In this document: positions 28,827 to 38,270 of the stretch, piece after piece
How positions within the stretch are numbered: the first letter of the stretch is position 1
Layout of the letters: each line of letters begins with the position of its first letter
Made by a program: the position numbers and the translations under genes
NCBI RefSeq assembly: GCF_000176155.1
Contig: NZ_ACZO01000008.1
Span: forward strand, 62,001 to 126,000
Source: Vibrio metschnikovii CIP 69.14
Lineage (GTDB): Bacteria > Pseudomonadota > Gammaproteobacteria > Enterobacterales > Vibrionaceae
Direction: 5' to 3'
DNA: 64,000 nt
Notes under the pieces: generated by a model
The model's database searches: none
The model's input: the letters and a program-made list of their open reading frames with translations, nothing else
Told to the model about the DNA's origin: nothing

Positions 28827-29872
28827 GGTTTCAAATAAGCTAAACAATATAAAACCACAAGAATATATGGCATGAAATCTTGGCGATATCGAATAGCACT
28901 ACCATAATTCATAACGCCAAACGGATACGCCGAAAATAGCAATAAAACGAAGGAATAAAACGTAAGAGAAAATACAGATAGTCTAACTTTTTCCATTTTA
29001 AATATTTTAATATTTATACGAAGAAAAAGAAATATCAACAAGAAAATTAAAGCTAAAGATTCAATAAAAACAATCATCACAGAAATGTTTCTTCTTGCTT
29101 CTTGAAAGGTAGGTCCTAAAACTGTCAATAACATCCCTTCCGGCGCTTTCATGTACCAATCAGAATATGAATTCCAAAATGGTTCTCGACTAGCTCCAGC
29201 CTCAAGATCAAAACCGCGTACAACTCGAAGTACAGTATCGCCTATTAAATCACTAAAATAAATCATGGCTAGAATTATAAAAGACCAGCCGAAAATAGAG
29301 GTTAGGAAAAATGACCACTTTCCAAAATTTAATCTACCATAAAATAATGCAGAAATATAACCAACAAACACCCCAGGAAAAAATTGTGGTTTAAATACCA
29401 GTAAAATATAGAAAGAAAAAACAATCCAAGTTTTAGGTATACGACAGCGATTAAAATAAACCCTAATTACTTGAGATCCAATTAACAGGATAGCTCCTGA
29501 AGCAAATACTTCTTTTGACGGGACGCTAGTCCATAAAATAAATGAAGGGAAGTTGAGTATAATTAAAAAAAAACTTAACTGCTGAACATTATCAAAAAGA
29601 CCATCTAATGCTTTATATATAAAAATAAAATTAATTAAAGCAAACCCTCCTGCAGCTAATGGTCCAAGAAGCAAACTTAGCACACCTCCTAAGAAGTCCA
29701 AGAAAAAAGATGAGTCATATAGAACACGAAATGAAAAAGAAATCCCTGCATTCAAATAACGATAAGAGTCACCAAGTTTGATGAAGTTGCCAAGTCCATA
29801 AAAAACAATGAGAGAAAAAATAAATTTTAGCAAAAAAAATAAAAACCAGACTTTAGAAACTCTCATATTCAA
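28814..29872 (-). CDS. Multi-spanning membrane protein, candidate O-antigen/capsule polymerase Wzy
   Basis: A 352-residue protein with about nine hydrophobic helices and a periplasmic loop around FDLEAGASREPFWNSYSDWY. The C-terminal GSAIRYRQDFMPYILVVLY is common in Wzy-like polymerases and related membrane proteins. No other gene in the cluster could be the polymerase, which supports Wzy. The last residues, PREK-stop, are encoded by the ISAs1 end (up to 28826), so the original C-terminus is lost or replaced. Very AT-rich. It overlaps the preceding GT2 gene by 20 bp. Wzy proteins share little sequence, so this call rests on topology and context. Confidence 0.65.
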   Translation of the reverse strand: MNMRVSKVWFLFFLLKFIFSLIVFYGLGNFIKLGDSYRYLNAGISFSFRVLYDSSFFLDFLGGVLSLLLGPLAAGGFALINFIFIYKALDGLFDNVQQLSFFLIILNFPSFILWTSVPSKEVFASGAILLIGSQVIRVYFNRCRIPKTWIVFSFYILLVFKPQFFPGVFVGYISALFYGRLNFGKWSFFLTSIFGWSFIILAMIYFSDLIGDTVLRVVRGFDLEAGASREPFWNSYSDWYMKAPEGMLLTVLGPTFQEARRNISVMIVFIESLALIFLLIFLFLRINIKIFKMEKVRLSVFSLTFYSFVLLLFSAYPFGVMNYGSAIRYRQDFMPYILVVLYCLAYLKPREK

Positions 29873-30803
29873 AATCTTTAGCCTTATTAGATGATAGCAT
29901 AGATAGAGGTATATAAAATAAAACCCAAGCTAATCTAATCATTGAGTGAATAATCCCTTTAAGACCAACAATCATAAAAATAAAACCTAAAAAAATTAAG
30001 GAATATTTACTACAAAAAATAGTGGTTGCAATCAAAAAAACAACAAGCAGTAGGATACCTAATTGATTTTTTATCAAAGGGATTGTGCAACCTCCCAACA
30101 ATGATTTCCAAAAGTAACGAGAGAAATAATAACCTGTGCCATAAAATGATAGGTAACTTTTTATTGAATTAACTGCTGTTGACCTATTTCTGTTGTAGTG
30201 TGTGATAAAGGGTATATTTATTCCATATATATTCTTAGCTTTTGCATTAATTCTTACTAATAAATCCTGCTCTTCCCACATTTTCATATAGGGGTCAAAG
30301 CCACCACACGCCAGTAGTGCACTCTTCTTAATAAACAACGCACCACCAATATGTGATAATTTACTAATCCCTCTTTGAGAGTAGTAATTAGACGATTGTT
30401 CAATGTATCCGGCTTCGTTATCAAAAAATAACATTTCTCTTCTAAAACCGATCACCCCCGCAAAATCATCTTTTTCTAGCAGTTGGCTAGTATATAGCCT
30501 ATTCAAAAAAGAACTATCGACTTCCATATCCCCATCCAAGAATAATAAATAGTCAAATTTACTCTGTAGCTCACCAACTTTTCTTGCAGCAGCTGCTGAC
30601 TTCACTCCTTTCAACATAAAACAACGTATATCAGGATAGTTTCGCAGAACATCAAATGTGCTATCAACTGAGCCACTATCAACATAGATCAACTCAAATT
30701 CAGTAATATCACGCGAGTTTTTCATTAAAGAATAGATCGAACAAAAACATCTATCGAGATTTTTTGATTCATTTAGACCTATAACTACAATTGAAATTTC
30801 CAT
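29853..30803 (-). CDS. Glycosyltransferase, GT2 family (with C-terminal membrane segments)
   Basis: A 316-residue GT-A fold inverting glycosyltransferase. SIVVIGLNESKNLDRCFCSI starts the nucleotide-binding domain, ELIYVDSGSVDSTFDVL is the first Asp motif, and LLFLDGDMEVDSSFL carries the DxD-like metal site. MWEEQDLLVRIN is an ED-type catalytic region. Two hydrophobic segments near residues 250-300 would anchor it to the inner membrane. It probably adds one sugar of the repeat unit on the cytoplasmic face. AT-rich like its neighbours, and it lies in the block flanked by ISAs1 ends. Confidence 0.85.
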   Translation of the reverse strand: MEISIVVIGLNESKNLDRCFCSIYSLMKNSRDITEFELIYVDSGSVDSTFDVLRNYPDIRCFMLKGVKSAAAARKVGELQSKFDYLLFLDGDMEVDSSFLNRLYTSQLLEKDDFAGVIGFRREMLFFDNEAGYIEQSSNYYSQRGISKLSHIGGALFIKKSALLACGGFDPYMKMWEEQDLLVRINAKAKNIYGINIPFITHYNRNRSTAVNSIKSYLSFYGTGYYFSRYFWKSLLGGCTIPLIKNQLGILLLVVFLIATTIFCSKYSLIFLGFIFMIVGLKGIIHSMIRLAWVLFYIPLSMLSSNKAKDFEYESF

Positions 30804-30809
30804 ATAAAT

Positions 30810-31925
30810 CTACTCAAAAATTCCTTTTAGATAAGCACATGTCCTAGAGTATTCACTTGGATATATAGAAAATGATCCATTCCTCTGTTGTAATCCACTC
30901 AGAATATTATCTACTCTGGTAGTTGAAATATTTTCATTCGTCAATCTAACTGATGAATCCATACCTATTAAGTCATTAAAGTCTCGACACTTTTCGTGAT
31001 ACTCAACAAGACAAAAAGATACTCCTGATAAATATGCTATAATTCCACCATGTAAACGAGTAGTGAGAAATAATTGACTTCGAGCTATAATACTAACTGT
31101 TTCTATTGGACTATGGTGATACATCAAACGGCTAGAAATACCATTGGACTCTAAATGTTCGGAACACTCTAAGGACAACATTTTATCTCCAATGAAGTTA
31201 TTAGAATTTAAAACCAATATATCTACACAATATATATCATTCTGTTTGCAAAATTTCAACACACCTTCCAGTAGAGCTCTATTTCTCTTCCTTTCCACTT
31301 CGACATCACCTGAAATATAGGTTTCATAATTACATAAAGAGATCGTCAATTTAGAACTAGAGTCGTCAGATCGAGCATTCTTTAACTTTCTAATAAGCGG
31401 ATACAGTAATCCTGCCATATCATTTACAAGGTTACTTCTAGAACTAATACCCAAACTTTTCAATTCATCCATTGATTTTATATCTCTAGCTCCCAAAAAC
31501 TGCAATTCATCAATAAACTTCCGAAAAAATAACCTGTCTCTTTGACTATTAAATGGACCAACAGAAACACCTATAGCATACATCTTCACTACATTAAACT
31601 TAGCCAAATAATACTGTAGCTTCCTCATTCTAAGAGAAGTATTAGAAGATAATACGGACCCTCCAGCCAATATCAATTTATCATAAACAATAGCTGCGTA
31701 TACCATCGAAAAAAGTCTAAATACTTGCCCAAAAAAACCTGAAGACTGATATACCTTTGACAAAAAACTCGGAATAATAAAGTCAGCTTCAACACCTTCT
31801 ATCCTTGGAGATAATATAGAAACCTTAACATTAGACTTATCTTTTATTGTTTCTAAACAAGCCAAAGGAAATAAATCATCTCCAAAATTTGAAAACCCAT
31901 AATAACCGGTAAAAACAATTTTCAT
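30810..31925 (-). CDS. Polysaccharide pyruvyl transferase family protein
   Basis: A 371-residue member of the PF04230 family. GYYGFSNFGDDLFPLACLE is the typical N-terminal G-x-x-N-x-GD motif. LILAGGSVLSSNTS and SQLFLTTRLHGGIIAYLSGV (with the conserved R-L-H) are the other hallmarks. Members transfer pyruvate from phosphoenolpyruvate onto a sugar to form an acidic ketal (CsaB/WcaK type). A few members are sugar-phosphate transferases. In this cluster it suggests a pyruvylated residue, adding negative charge. It is separated from its neighbours by only 1 and 6 bp. Confidence 0.87.
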   Translation of the reverse strand: MKIVFTGYYGFSNFGDDLFPLACLETIKDKSNVKVSILSPRIEGVEADFIIPSFLSKVYQSSGFFGQVFRLFSMVYAAIVYDKLILAGGSVLSSNTSLRMRKLQYYLAKFNVVKMYAIGVSVGPFNSQRDRLFFRKFIDELQFLGARDIKSMDELKSLGISSRSNLVNDMAGLLYPLIRKLKNARSDDSSSKLTISLCNYETYISGDVEVERKRNRALLEGVLKFCKQNDIYCVDILVLNSNNFIGDKMLSLECSEHLESNGISSRLMYHHSPIETVSIIARSQLFLTTRLHGGIIAYLSGVSFCLVEYHEKCRDFNDLIGMDSSVRLTNENISTTRVDNILSGLQQRNGSFSIYPSEYSRTCAYLKGIFE

Positions 31926-31926
31926 A

Positions 31927-32526
31927 TTATAGCCTTTTTATGAAAACAGCAGGATTCCCTGCATATACACATTTTTTTGGAATAGATTTTGTAACAATAC
32001 TGCCAGCACCAATAACTGAATTATCACCAATTTCTACTCCTTTTAGAATAGTAACATTATCAGCTATAAAAACATTATTTCCGATTGTTACATCAGCCCC
32101 CATAGCATGACCTTTACTTCTATCTTCAAAGTTTAATGAATGGAAGTCACTAGAAAAAACCTTAAATGAACCACCAATCAAGCAGTTCTCTCCGATGAAA
32201 ATCCGTTCCACTCTAGAGATCAAAGAGAAATTATTATTAAACTTAACATTATCACTAATAATAATAGAGCTACCTTCCTCTCTACAGTCAATATATCCGA
32301 CTGTATTTAAATAATTTGGTGATTGACCAACTCCAAACGTCACGTTCTTACCAATAGTAACTTTTCCCTTTCCTCGCATTAATACTGGTTGACCAAAAGA
32401 AATAACTCTCTGACTATTGAAAAGTACCATATATATTAATCGTCTAAAGAACTGGCAAAGCTCAATAATAACGAATGATTTCAGCCTAAATAATCTTTCT
32501 ACACTTATCAAAGAAGATTCCCCCAA
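31927..32526 (-). CDS. Hexapeptide-repeat acetyltransferase (sugar O-acetyltransferase)
   Basis: A 199-residue left-handed beta-helix acyltransferase. Repeats of [I/V]-G-x-x-[V/S] are visible (KVTIGKNVTFGVG, ADVTIGNNVFIADNVTIL, GVEIGDNSVIGAGSIVTKSI), followed by YAGNPAVFIKRL, the usual C-terminus of the CatB/LacA/WbbJ-type group. An N-terminal hydrophobic stretch (FVIIELCQFFRRLIYMVLF) may contact the membrane. It likely acetylates a hydroxyl or amino group on a repeat-unit sugar. The start overlaps the end of the preceding GT2 gene by about 40 bp, so a later start (for example the Met at residue 33) is possible. Confidence 0.8.
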   Translation of the reverse strand: MGESSLISVERLFRLKSFVIIELCQFFRRLIYMVLFNSQRVISFGQPVLMRGKGKVTIGKNVTFGVGQSPNYLNTVGYIDCREEGSSIIISDNVKFNNNFSLISRVERIFIGENCLIGGSFKVFSSDFHSLNFEDRSKGHAMGADVTIGNNVFIADNVTILKGVEIGDNSVIGAGSIVTKSIPKKCVYAGNPAVFIKRL

Positions 32527-33307
32527 ATTGTTTTATATCCCAAAAAAAATGAAAAATAACAATTCTAACTCTAGCAATAAAACTAATTCCTTCACCTTTT
32601 AGAGCTTCCTTTCTACATTTCTTAAAATATTCTCTTCTAGAAAGATAACTAGATAAAGAAGAAAAACCATTTGTTATATTTGTTTCATGTCTTCTATAAT
32701 AGGAATATAGATTAGGCACAAAGTGTAGGCTACCAAGGCGAGCAATTTTCATGTAAATCAACCATTCACCAAATAGTTTATAGCTATCATCCCAGCCTCC
32801 AGCCTCTAAAAATGAGGCTCTTTTAAAGCTAAGTCCACAACTTTGAAATATATTCCGTTTACACATCTCAATTTTATAATTTTCAGTGACCTTTCTAATT
32901 CTATCCTCGTCAACAAAGATACCAATAGGACGATTATCACTATCAATCATTATCGAAGCATTATGAGTTATAGATATATTTGATTCTTTTTTGTATATAC
33001 CATCAATTATTTTTAGATGATTACGATCTAGAATATCATCTTGACCCAAGCATATTACAATATCACCTGATGCAATTTTCACTCCTATATTTACACTATC
33101 AGAAAGTCCATTATTAGATTTTTTTTCAAGAATAGTTACTCGTTCAAATAGTACAAATGACTTTGCTAGAACGACAGTATTATCCGTTGAACAGTCATCT
33201 ACGATAATTACTTCATAATCTTCAAAGGATTGGTTCAAAATCGAATTTAGAGTTTCCTCTATATATTTTTCGCCATTATAAGTAGGCACTATAACTGAAA
33301 ATCTCAT
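32486..33307 (-). CDS. Glycosyltransferase, GT2 family
   Basis: A 273-residue GT-A enzyme. SVIVPTYNGEKYIEETLNSI, VIIVDDCSTDNTV and IVICLGQDDILDRNHL (the last with the metal-binding Asp pair) are classical GT2 motifs. GGWDDSYKLFGEWLIYMKIA is the acceptor-site region. It should add one sugar to the lipid-linked repeat unit. This is the first gene of the AT-rich block after wzx and is preceded by a 137-bp gap that contains an ISAs1 end relic. Confidence 0.88.
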   Translation of the reverse strand: MRFSVIVPTYNGEKYIEETLNSILNQSFEDYEVIIVDDCSTDNTVVLAKSFVLFERVTILEKKSNNGLSDSVNIGVKIASGDIVICLGQDDILDRNHLKIIDGIYKKESNISITHNASIMIDSDNRPIGIFVDEDRIRKVTENYKIEMCKRNIFQSCGLSFKRASFLEAGGWDDSYKLFGEWLIYMKIARLGSLHFVPNLYSYYRRHETNITNGFSSLSSYLSRREYFKKCRKEALKGEGISFIARVRIVIFHFFWDIKQFGGIFFDKCRKII

Positions 33308-33382
33308 AATCTTCTTATATTAAATTCACAACCAACACATGTGTGCTAGGTTAAAAAACACTCTAGTGGCTTTCCATATTAC

Positions 33383-33426
33383 ACGCAAAAATCATGAACA
33401 TTATCATAAATAAAAGGCTTCCCAAA
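33383..33426 (-). mobile_element. ISAs1-family terminal relic at the upstream edge of the AT-rich block
   Basis: AAAAATCATGAACATT, then ATCATAAATAAAAGGCTTCC, closely matches the outer end of the ISAs1 element at 27504-27543 (AAAAATCATGAACATTCCCG, then TAAATAAAGGCTTCC). Only about 40 bp remain. It lies in the gap between wzx and the first gene of the AT-rich block, so homologous IS ends now bracket that block. Confidence 0.7.
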
Positions 33427-33444
33427 GTAAGGAAAAATAGTTTT

Positions 33445-34695
33445 TTAGCTTGAGAATCTTTTAACATTCAAAAACATAAATATGAAAAGAAATGTATAAT
33501 TTATTAGATAAGCAAATACTACTCCACTTCCTTCTAATATTGGTACAAGTAAGAATGTCAATGAAACAAAACCTAATGAAAAAAACACCTGAGAAAAGAT
33601 AAACCACTTTGTTGCCCCACGAGATATCATGGGATAGGCATACAAAAAACTCGCAATTTTCATCACATCACCGCACAGCTGTATGGCAAAAAGGTCACGT
33701 GCGGGTTTAAATTCTTCGGTAAATAGTAACCAAATAGCGACATCACGCAGTAAATAAACCCCTAGCGCCAATACCATTACAATCGGCAAGATCACTCGTG
33801 CTGTTTTGTGGATTTCGCTGACAATGGCATCAACACCTTTTAATGAAGCAAGTCTCGGTAGGTAATAAGTACTCAACGCCATGGTGATTACCCCAAGATA
33901 AACTTCAGATATTTTCCAGACAGCTTGCCAATGACCAGTAGAATCCCAGCCAACTTGTGAGATCAAAATATTACGCACTAAAATCAAAGAAATAGGTACA
34001 GTCAGTGCGCTGGTTAATGCCATAAGCATATAACCTAATATAGCCTTACGTGCTGCTTTGTCTTTTCCTCCCCACCAGTAAGTGACTTTCATCCAAGGTT
34101 GACGTAAATTAGCAACTAACATCACCAATCCAATCAACGCAGATTGCATTGAAGCCGCAAGTAATGCTCCTTCAATGTTCGCCGCAATAATTAAGCTAAC
34201 CATTACCGTGGAAGAGATTAAGGTGGAAAGCATCCCTAATCCCACATAACGGCGATATTGTTGCTGACCATTAATGACCGAGTTACACAATGTTCCTAAA
34301 GCGGAGAAGGGTAAAACACTGACCGTGACAATCACAATCCAAGCGAGTGCAGGATCGTGCAATAGCCAGCTGGCAATTTGGGTTGAAAACAATAAGCCAA
34401 TCGGTAGTGCAAAACAGGTAACAATGGCAACCCAATAAAGGGATGCTTGCCACCAAGGGGCACAAGCGGCAAATCCCTGCTTATGATGCTCAGCAGTAAA
34501 ACGCACCACGCCAGCACCAGTTGGCGCATTAATGACACCATTTAAACTGCTGACCATGCTTTGCACTTGGCCAAGCATCGCCATTCCCGTTGGCCCAGTA
34601 TACACGGCAACAACTTTTGCAATCACAAACCCCATTGCCATACGTAACAAGGTCAACAGCCCCGTCATGGCTGAGACTTTTAATAAACGTTTCAC
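33445..34695 (-). CDS. wzx: O-antigen/capsule flippase Wzx
   Basis: A 416-residue inner-membrane protein of the MOP/PST superfamily with about twelve helices. It carries the [20 protein letters not shown] and [14 protein letters not shown] segments that characterise WzxE-type O-antigen translocases. It would flip the undecaprenyl-diphosphate-linked repeat unit to the periplasm for polymerisation. Base composition is nearer the rest of the chromosome than the AT-rich block that follows, apart from its last 100 bp. The start overlaps the end of the aminotransferase gene by 4 bp, linking it to the dTDP-sugar genes. Confidence 0.92.
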   Translation of the reverse strand: MKRLLKVSAMTGLLTLLRMAMGFVIAKVVAVYTGPTGMAMLGQVQSMVSSLNGVINAPTGAGVVRFTAEHHKQGFAACAPWWQASLYWVAIVTCFALPIGLLFSTQIASWLLHDPALAWIVIVTVSVLPFSALGTLCNSVINGQQQYRRYVGLGMLSTLISSTVMVSLIIAANIEGALLAASMQSALIGLVMLVANLRQPWMKVTYWWGGKDKAARKAILGYMLMALTSALTVPISLILVRNILISQVGWDSTGHWQAVWKISEVYLGVITMALSTYYLPRLASLKGVDAIVSEIHKTARVILPIVMVLALGVYLLRDVAIWLLFTEEFKPARDLFAIQLCGDVMKIASFLYAYPMISRGATKWFIFSQVFFSLGFVSLTFLLVPILEGSGVVFAYLINYTFLFIFMFLNVKRFSS

Positions 34696-35834
34696 GCTTT
34701 AAAGCCGTTCATCACAGTAATAACCTGTTGCACTTGCTCATCACTCATGGTTGGGTCAAGGGGCAAAGAAATCACTTGTTGATGGATCATTTCCGTTAAT
34801 GGTTTCGATTGCGAGTTCCACTGTGCATACGCCTGCTGCTGATGCGGTGGGATCGGATAATGGATTAAGGTTTGTATCTCGTGCTTTGTTAACCACTCCT
34901 GTAGCGCTTCACGTTGCTGACAACGCACTACGAACAAATGCCAAACATGGGATTGATAATGCTGAATGGTTAATGGTGAATACTGCAAGGCAAATGCATC
35001 GGCATCAATCGGTAATACAATATACGGATTATTAATACCCTCACAATACATAGCAGCGATTTGTTGTCTACGTGCCGTATCACTGTCTAAATGCGCCAAC
35101 TTGACCCGTAACATCGCGGCTTGAATTTCATCTAGGCGGCTATTAACACCTTGGTAAAGGTTTTCATACTTTTTATGTGAACCATAGTTACGCAGCGCTT
35201 TTAAAGTATCGGCTAACTGATCATCATTGGTGGTAATCGCTCCCGCATCGCCTAGTGCACCGAGATTTTTTCCTGGGTAAAAACTAAACCCCGCCGCATG
35301 CCCCCAATTACCGGCACGCTGGCCATTAATTTCTGCGCCATGCGCTTGCGCACAATCTTCTAGCACTAATAAATCATGCTCTTGAGCAATTTGCATAATC
35401 TCAGCCATCGGCGAGATTAAACCATACAGATGCACCGGAAGAATCGCTTTAGTCTTGGGTGTGATCGCCGCTTGAATACCTTCTTGGCTCAAGTTATAGG
35501 TATTGATATCCGGTTCAACCAGTACTGGCGTTAAGCGATTTTCAGTAATGGCTAAAACACTGGCAATGTAAGTATTCGCTGGGACAATCACTTCATCCCC
35601 CTCTTGCAACTTACCTAACTCTTTCCACGCGCGTAGCACTAAGATTAACGCATCAAGACCATTCGCTACGCCAATTGCGTGTTTAGTGCCACAATAGGCG
35701 GCAAATTCGGCTTCAAACTGCTGTAATTCTTGACCTTGAATATACCAGCCAGAGTCAATCACCCGTGCACAAGCTTGTTTGAGTTGTTGTTGGTACTGTT
35801 GATTGATTGATTTTAAATCTAAAAAATTAATCAT
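34692..35834 (-). CDS. fdtB: DegT/DnrJ/EryC1/StrS aminotransferase (FdtB/QdtB-like)
   Basis: A 380-residue PLP-dependent sugar aminotransferase. The PLP lysine is in [24 protein letters not shown] holds the cofactor Asp, and [16 protein letters not shown] is the substrate part. It matches enzymes that aminate C3 of dTDP-3-keto-6-deoxyhexose (FdtB/QdtB), consistent with fdtA nearby. The ATG at 35834 overlaps the MaoC stop (ATGATTAA) and begins [14 protein letters not shown]; an upstream in-frame start at 35867 is less likely. Residues about 277-295 ([14 protein letters not shown]) look like an insertion relative to the family and coincide with a TTAATGGT-type repeat in the DNA. Confidence 0.87.
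   Translation of the reverse strand: MINFLDLKSINQQYQQQLKQACARVIDSGWYIQGQELQQFEAEFAAYCGTKHAIGVANGLDALILVLRAWKELGKLQEGDEVIVPANTYIASVLAITENRLTPVLVEPDINTYNLSQEGIQAAITPKTKAILPVHLYGLISPMAEIMQIAQEHDLLVLEDCAQAHGAEINGQRAGNWGHAAGFSFYPGKNLGALGDAGAITTNDDQLADTLKALRNYGSHKKYENLYQGVNSRLDEIQAAMLRVKLAHLDSDTARRQQIAAMYCEGINNPYIVLPIDADAFALQYSPLTIQHYQSHVWHLFVVRCQQREALQEWLTKHEIQTLIHYPIPPHQQQAYAQWNSQSKPLTEMIHQQVISLPLDPTMSDEQVQQVITVMNGFKA
34964..34982. repeat. TTAATGGT-type repeat inside the fdtB coding sequence
   Basis: GAATGGTTAATGGTGAATA lies in the coding sequence and corresponds to the residues SPLTIQH. It matches one arm of the palindrome inside rfbB (38984-39033) and the tandem array at 19724. Confidence 0.65.
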
Positions 35835-36246
35835 TTTTATTCTCTGGAATATATATTTCGGCTTCACCAGTAATTACTTTGTGCCGACCTACTTTACAAA
35901 AGGTATTAAAAAATACTCGTCTTTTCTCTTTATCAATTCGCTCGATGACAACCGTAGCTGTAACAGTATCATCAATATAAACTGGTTTTCTAAATTTTAA
36001 CGTCTGTGAAACATAAACACAGCCTTCTCCTGGTAGTTTTGTACCAAAAAGAGCGGAAAAAAAGCTAGAGCTGATCATGCCATGCGCTATTCTCTTCTTA
36101 AATCGTGACTTTTCAGCATATTCTTTATCCATATGGACAGGATTTCTATCTCCCGATATACCAGCAAATGACTTAATATCTGAATCAGAAATCGTTTGTG
36201 AGTAAGAAGCACTCATTCCCACTTGTAAATCTTGGATATCATACAT
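35827..36246 (-). CDS. MaoC-like (R)-specific enoyl-CoA hydratase family protein
   Basis: A 139-residue hot-dog-fold protein. The hydratase motif reads [21 protein letters not shown], giving the Asp and His of the (R)-hydratase dyad, and [20 protein letters not shown] follows as usual. Single-domain MaoC/PhaJ enzymes hydrate crotonyl-CoA-type thioesters to (R)-3-hydroxyacyl-CoA. Here it lies between an N-acyltransferase and a sugar aminotransferase, with overlaps of 8 bp on both sides. It therefore probably makes a hydroxyacyl donor, for example 3-hydroxybutyryl-CoA, for the amino sugar. That role is inferred from context. Another possibility is a diverged thioesterase or dehydratase function. 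Confidence 0.83.
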   Translation of the reverse strand: MYDIQDLQVGMSASYSQTISDSDIKSFAGISGDRNPVHMDKEYAEKSRFKKRIAHGMISSSFFSALFGTKLPGEGCVYVSQTLKFRKPVYIDDTVTATVVIERIDKEKRRVFFNTFCKVGRHKVITGEAEIYIPENKND

Positions 36247-36988
36247 TTTCAGACTGCTCCATACTCCACTGACTAATTATGTTTTCTGGATAACCTCGAT
36301 GGAAATGTTTACGCCAAGGATAGGCTGGCTGTCTCGACCCATCTTTTAATTTAATTTTCGACGTTGGACCAATTTTTTTTGCAGGGGAGCCAGTGTAAAG
36401 CATATCTTGTTCTGTACGACCACCAATGCAAGAATGCGCACCTATAAAAACACCTTCAGCAATCTTAGTTCCAGGTAAAACTACAGACATAGTAGCTATC
36501 ACTGCAAAATCACTAACTGTAACACCCTGCATAACATTACTAGGTGGATGAGGATCATTGGTAAGCACGACATACGGGAATAACCATACAAAATTACCAA
36601 TTTGGCTATGCTGACCAATATGAACATTGCTATGTGTTCTTACATAATCACCAATTTTACAGTGGCCTTGTATATCACTCAGTGTACCCAATTGAAAATT
36701 TTCTCCGGCAATCGTATTTTCACGCACAGTAACGCTGTGGCCTGTAACTAAATTATTACCAAATGTTGAACCTTCATAAAAAGTACTACGAGAACGAATA
36801 TGTGAGTTCTCGCCAATTGTCAAAATATGGCCGCCAGAAAGATGATTAGAAACACCTAATTCGCAATATGATTCAATAATAGTATTATCTGCAATAACAA
36901 CATTATCATATACAATTGAATAAGCTCCAATTGATACATTTTTACCTATCTTCGCTTTCTCTGAAATAATCGCTGTAGGATGAATCAT
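36239..36988 (-). CDS. Hexapeptide-repeat N-acyltransferase (FdtC/QdtC-like)
   Basis: A 249-residue left-handed beta-helix acyltransferase. Repeats run from residue 2 (HPTAIISEKAKIGKNVSIGA) to about 200, with the family-typical catalytic loop HSQIGNFVWLFPYVVLTNDP and the ending YTGSPAKKIGP. A C-terminal tail (about 200-249, YPWRKHFHRGYPENI) extends beyond the helix. Enzymes of this group acylate the 3-amino group of dTDP-Fuc3N or dTDP-Qui3N. The neighbouring fdtA/fdtB genes make that substrate and the overlapping MaoC gene suggests a donor other than acetyl-CoA. It overlaps fdtA by 4 bp and the MaoC gene by 8 bp. Confidence 0.85.
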   Translation of the reverse strand: MIHPTAIISEKAKIGKNVSIGAYSIVYDNVVIADNTIIESYCELGVSNHLSGGHILTIGENSHIRSRSTFYEGSTFGNNLVTGHSVTVRENTIAGENFQLGTLSDIQGHCKIGDYVRTHSNVHIGQHSQIGNFVWLFPYVVLTNDPHPPSNVMQGVTVSDFAVIATMSVVLPGTKIAEGVFIGAHSCIGGRTEQDMLYTGSPAKKIGPTSKIKLKDGSRQPAYPWRKHFHRGYPENIISQWSMEQSENV

Positions 36989-37386
36989 ATTTTTTTATTC
37001 CTTAAAAAATCGTTATAATCACGAATATAATCACTTTCATCATAATGCTCGCTGGCTAACACCATTAGCACACAATCTTGACTAAAATTGCTCATTTCAT
37101 GCCATTGCATCACATCAATCAATAAACCTTTGACTGGAGAATCTAAAGCGACAATTTGTTTCTCTGTTCCATTGTCCATCAAGATATCACAAGAGCCTTT
37201 AACGCAAACTGCACATTGTACGATTGCTTTATGAGCATGAAAACCACGTGGTATATTGGACTGCATACCAAATAAATAATAAACTCGCTTGATCTCAAAC
37301 GGTATATTCTTCATCCCTTCTAACACGACGAGGTTTCCTCGCTCATCCCCTAAGCAAGGGAACTCAATCCATTTAATTAAACTCAT
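36985..37386 (-). CDS. fdtA: dTDP-4-keto-6-deoxyglucose 3,4-ketoisomerase (FdtA/QdtA, WxcM-like cupin)
   Basis: A 133-residue cupin of the FdtA/WxcM-like family. [14 protein letters not shown] carries the paired catalytic histidines, and [11 protein letters not shown] and VYYLFGM are typical N-terminal strands. The ATG at 37386 overlaps the rfbA stop (ATGA); the longer open frame from 37479 lies inside rfbA and is rejected. It moves the keto group of dTDP-4-keto-6-deoxyglucose from C4 to C3 so that the aminotransferase can act. FdtA gives the galacto and QdtA the gluco product; I cannot tell which applies. rfbC and rfbD are absent, which fits this branch rather than rhamnose. Confidence 0.88.
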   Translation of the reverse strand: MSLIKWIEFPCLGDERGNLVVLEGMKNIPFEIKRVYYLFGMQSNIPRGFHAHKAIVQCAVCVKGSCDILMDNGTEKQIVALDSPVKGLLIDVMQWHEMSNFSQDCVLMVLASEHYDESDYIRDYNDFLRNKKI

Positions 37387-38264
37387 GCCTGACCTTCTAA
37401 AAGTGATGAAAGATACTGCCCATACCCATTCTTGGCCATCAACTCTGCACGCGCTGCCACTTCTTGAGTAGACAACCACTGTTGGCTATAAGCAATTTCT
37501 TCAAGACAAGCGACTTTATAGCCTTGGCGCTTTTCAATGGTTTCCACAAACTGCGCCGCTTCTAATAAACTTTCATGGGTGCCGGTATCAAGCCAAGCAT
37601 AGCCACGACCGAGTAGTTCAACATTGAGTTGATTACGCTTTAAGTACATCTCATTCAGGCAGGTGATTTCTAGCTCACCACGGGCTGATGGCTGAACTTC
37701 TTTGGCCAGTTTTACTACCTGATTATCGTAAAAATACAGCCCAGTGACGGCAAAGTTGCTTTTCGGTTGGCTTGGTTTTTCTTCAATGGAAATCGCGCGT
37801 TTATTATCATCAAACTCGACCACGCCAAAGCGTTCAGGGTCTTTAACTTGATAGCCAAACACGGTTGCCCCTTGGCCGTTATTGGCATTAGCAACCGCTT
37901 GTTGCAACTTAGGCCGAAAACCTTGTCCCCAAAATATATTATCACCCAACACTAAACAGACTGAGGAATCGCCAATAAATTCTTCACCAATTATAAAGGC
38001 TTGGGCAAGGCCGTCTGGTGATTCCTGCACTGCATATTCAAGGGTAATACCAAACTGGCTACCATCACCCAATAAACGTTGAAAACTGGCTTGATCTTCT
38101 GGGGTGGTGATGATCAAAATCTCACGAATACCGGCTAGCATTAATACTGACAACGGATAGTAGATCATCGGCTTGTCGTAAACCGGTAGCAGCTGCTTGG
38201 AGACTCCCATGGTGATGGGATAAAGGCGCGTGCCGGAGCCGCCGGCCAAAATAATACCTTTCAT
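37383..38264 (-). CDS. rfbA: Glucose-1-phosphate thymidylyltransferase RfbA/RmlA
   Basis: A 293-residue nucleotidyltransferase. [20 protein letters not shown] is the nucleotide site, [10 protein letters not shown] the metal/sugar site, and [20 protein letters not shown] and [15 protein letters not shown] are RmlA hallmarks. It makes dTDP-glucose, the precursor of the 3-amino-3,6-dideoxyhexose. It follows rfbB in the operon, with an 82-bp gap that holds a tandem CCTAGGT repeat, and overlaps fdtA by 4 bp. Confidence 0.95.
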   Translation of the reverse strand: MKGIILAGGSGTRLYPITMGVSKQLLPVYDKPMIYYPLSVLMLAGIREILIITTPEDQASFQRLLGDGSQFGITLEYAVQESPDGLAQAFIIGEEFIGDSSVCLVLGDNIFWGQGFRPKLQQAVANANNGQGATVFGYQVKDPERFGVVEFDDNKRAISIEEKPSQPKSNFAVTGLYFYDNQVVKLAKEVQPSARGELEITCLNEMYLKRNQLNVELLGRGYAWLDTGTHESLLEAAQFVETIEKRQGYKVACLEEIAYSQQWLSTQEVAARAELMAKNGYGQYLSSLLEGQA

Positions 38265-38270
38265 AAAAAA

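Noticed and set aside
27494-28836. Target-site duplication of the first ISAs1 element
   Set aside because: The flanks GGTTGCGAAT and GGTTTCAAAT match at only eight of ten positions, so I do not list them as a duplication.
37387-37479. N-terminal extension of FdtA
   Set aside because: The 31 extra codons lie inside rfbA in another frame; the ATGA overlap start matches the family N-terminus.
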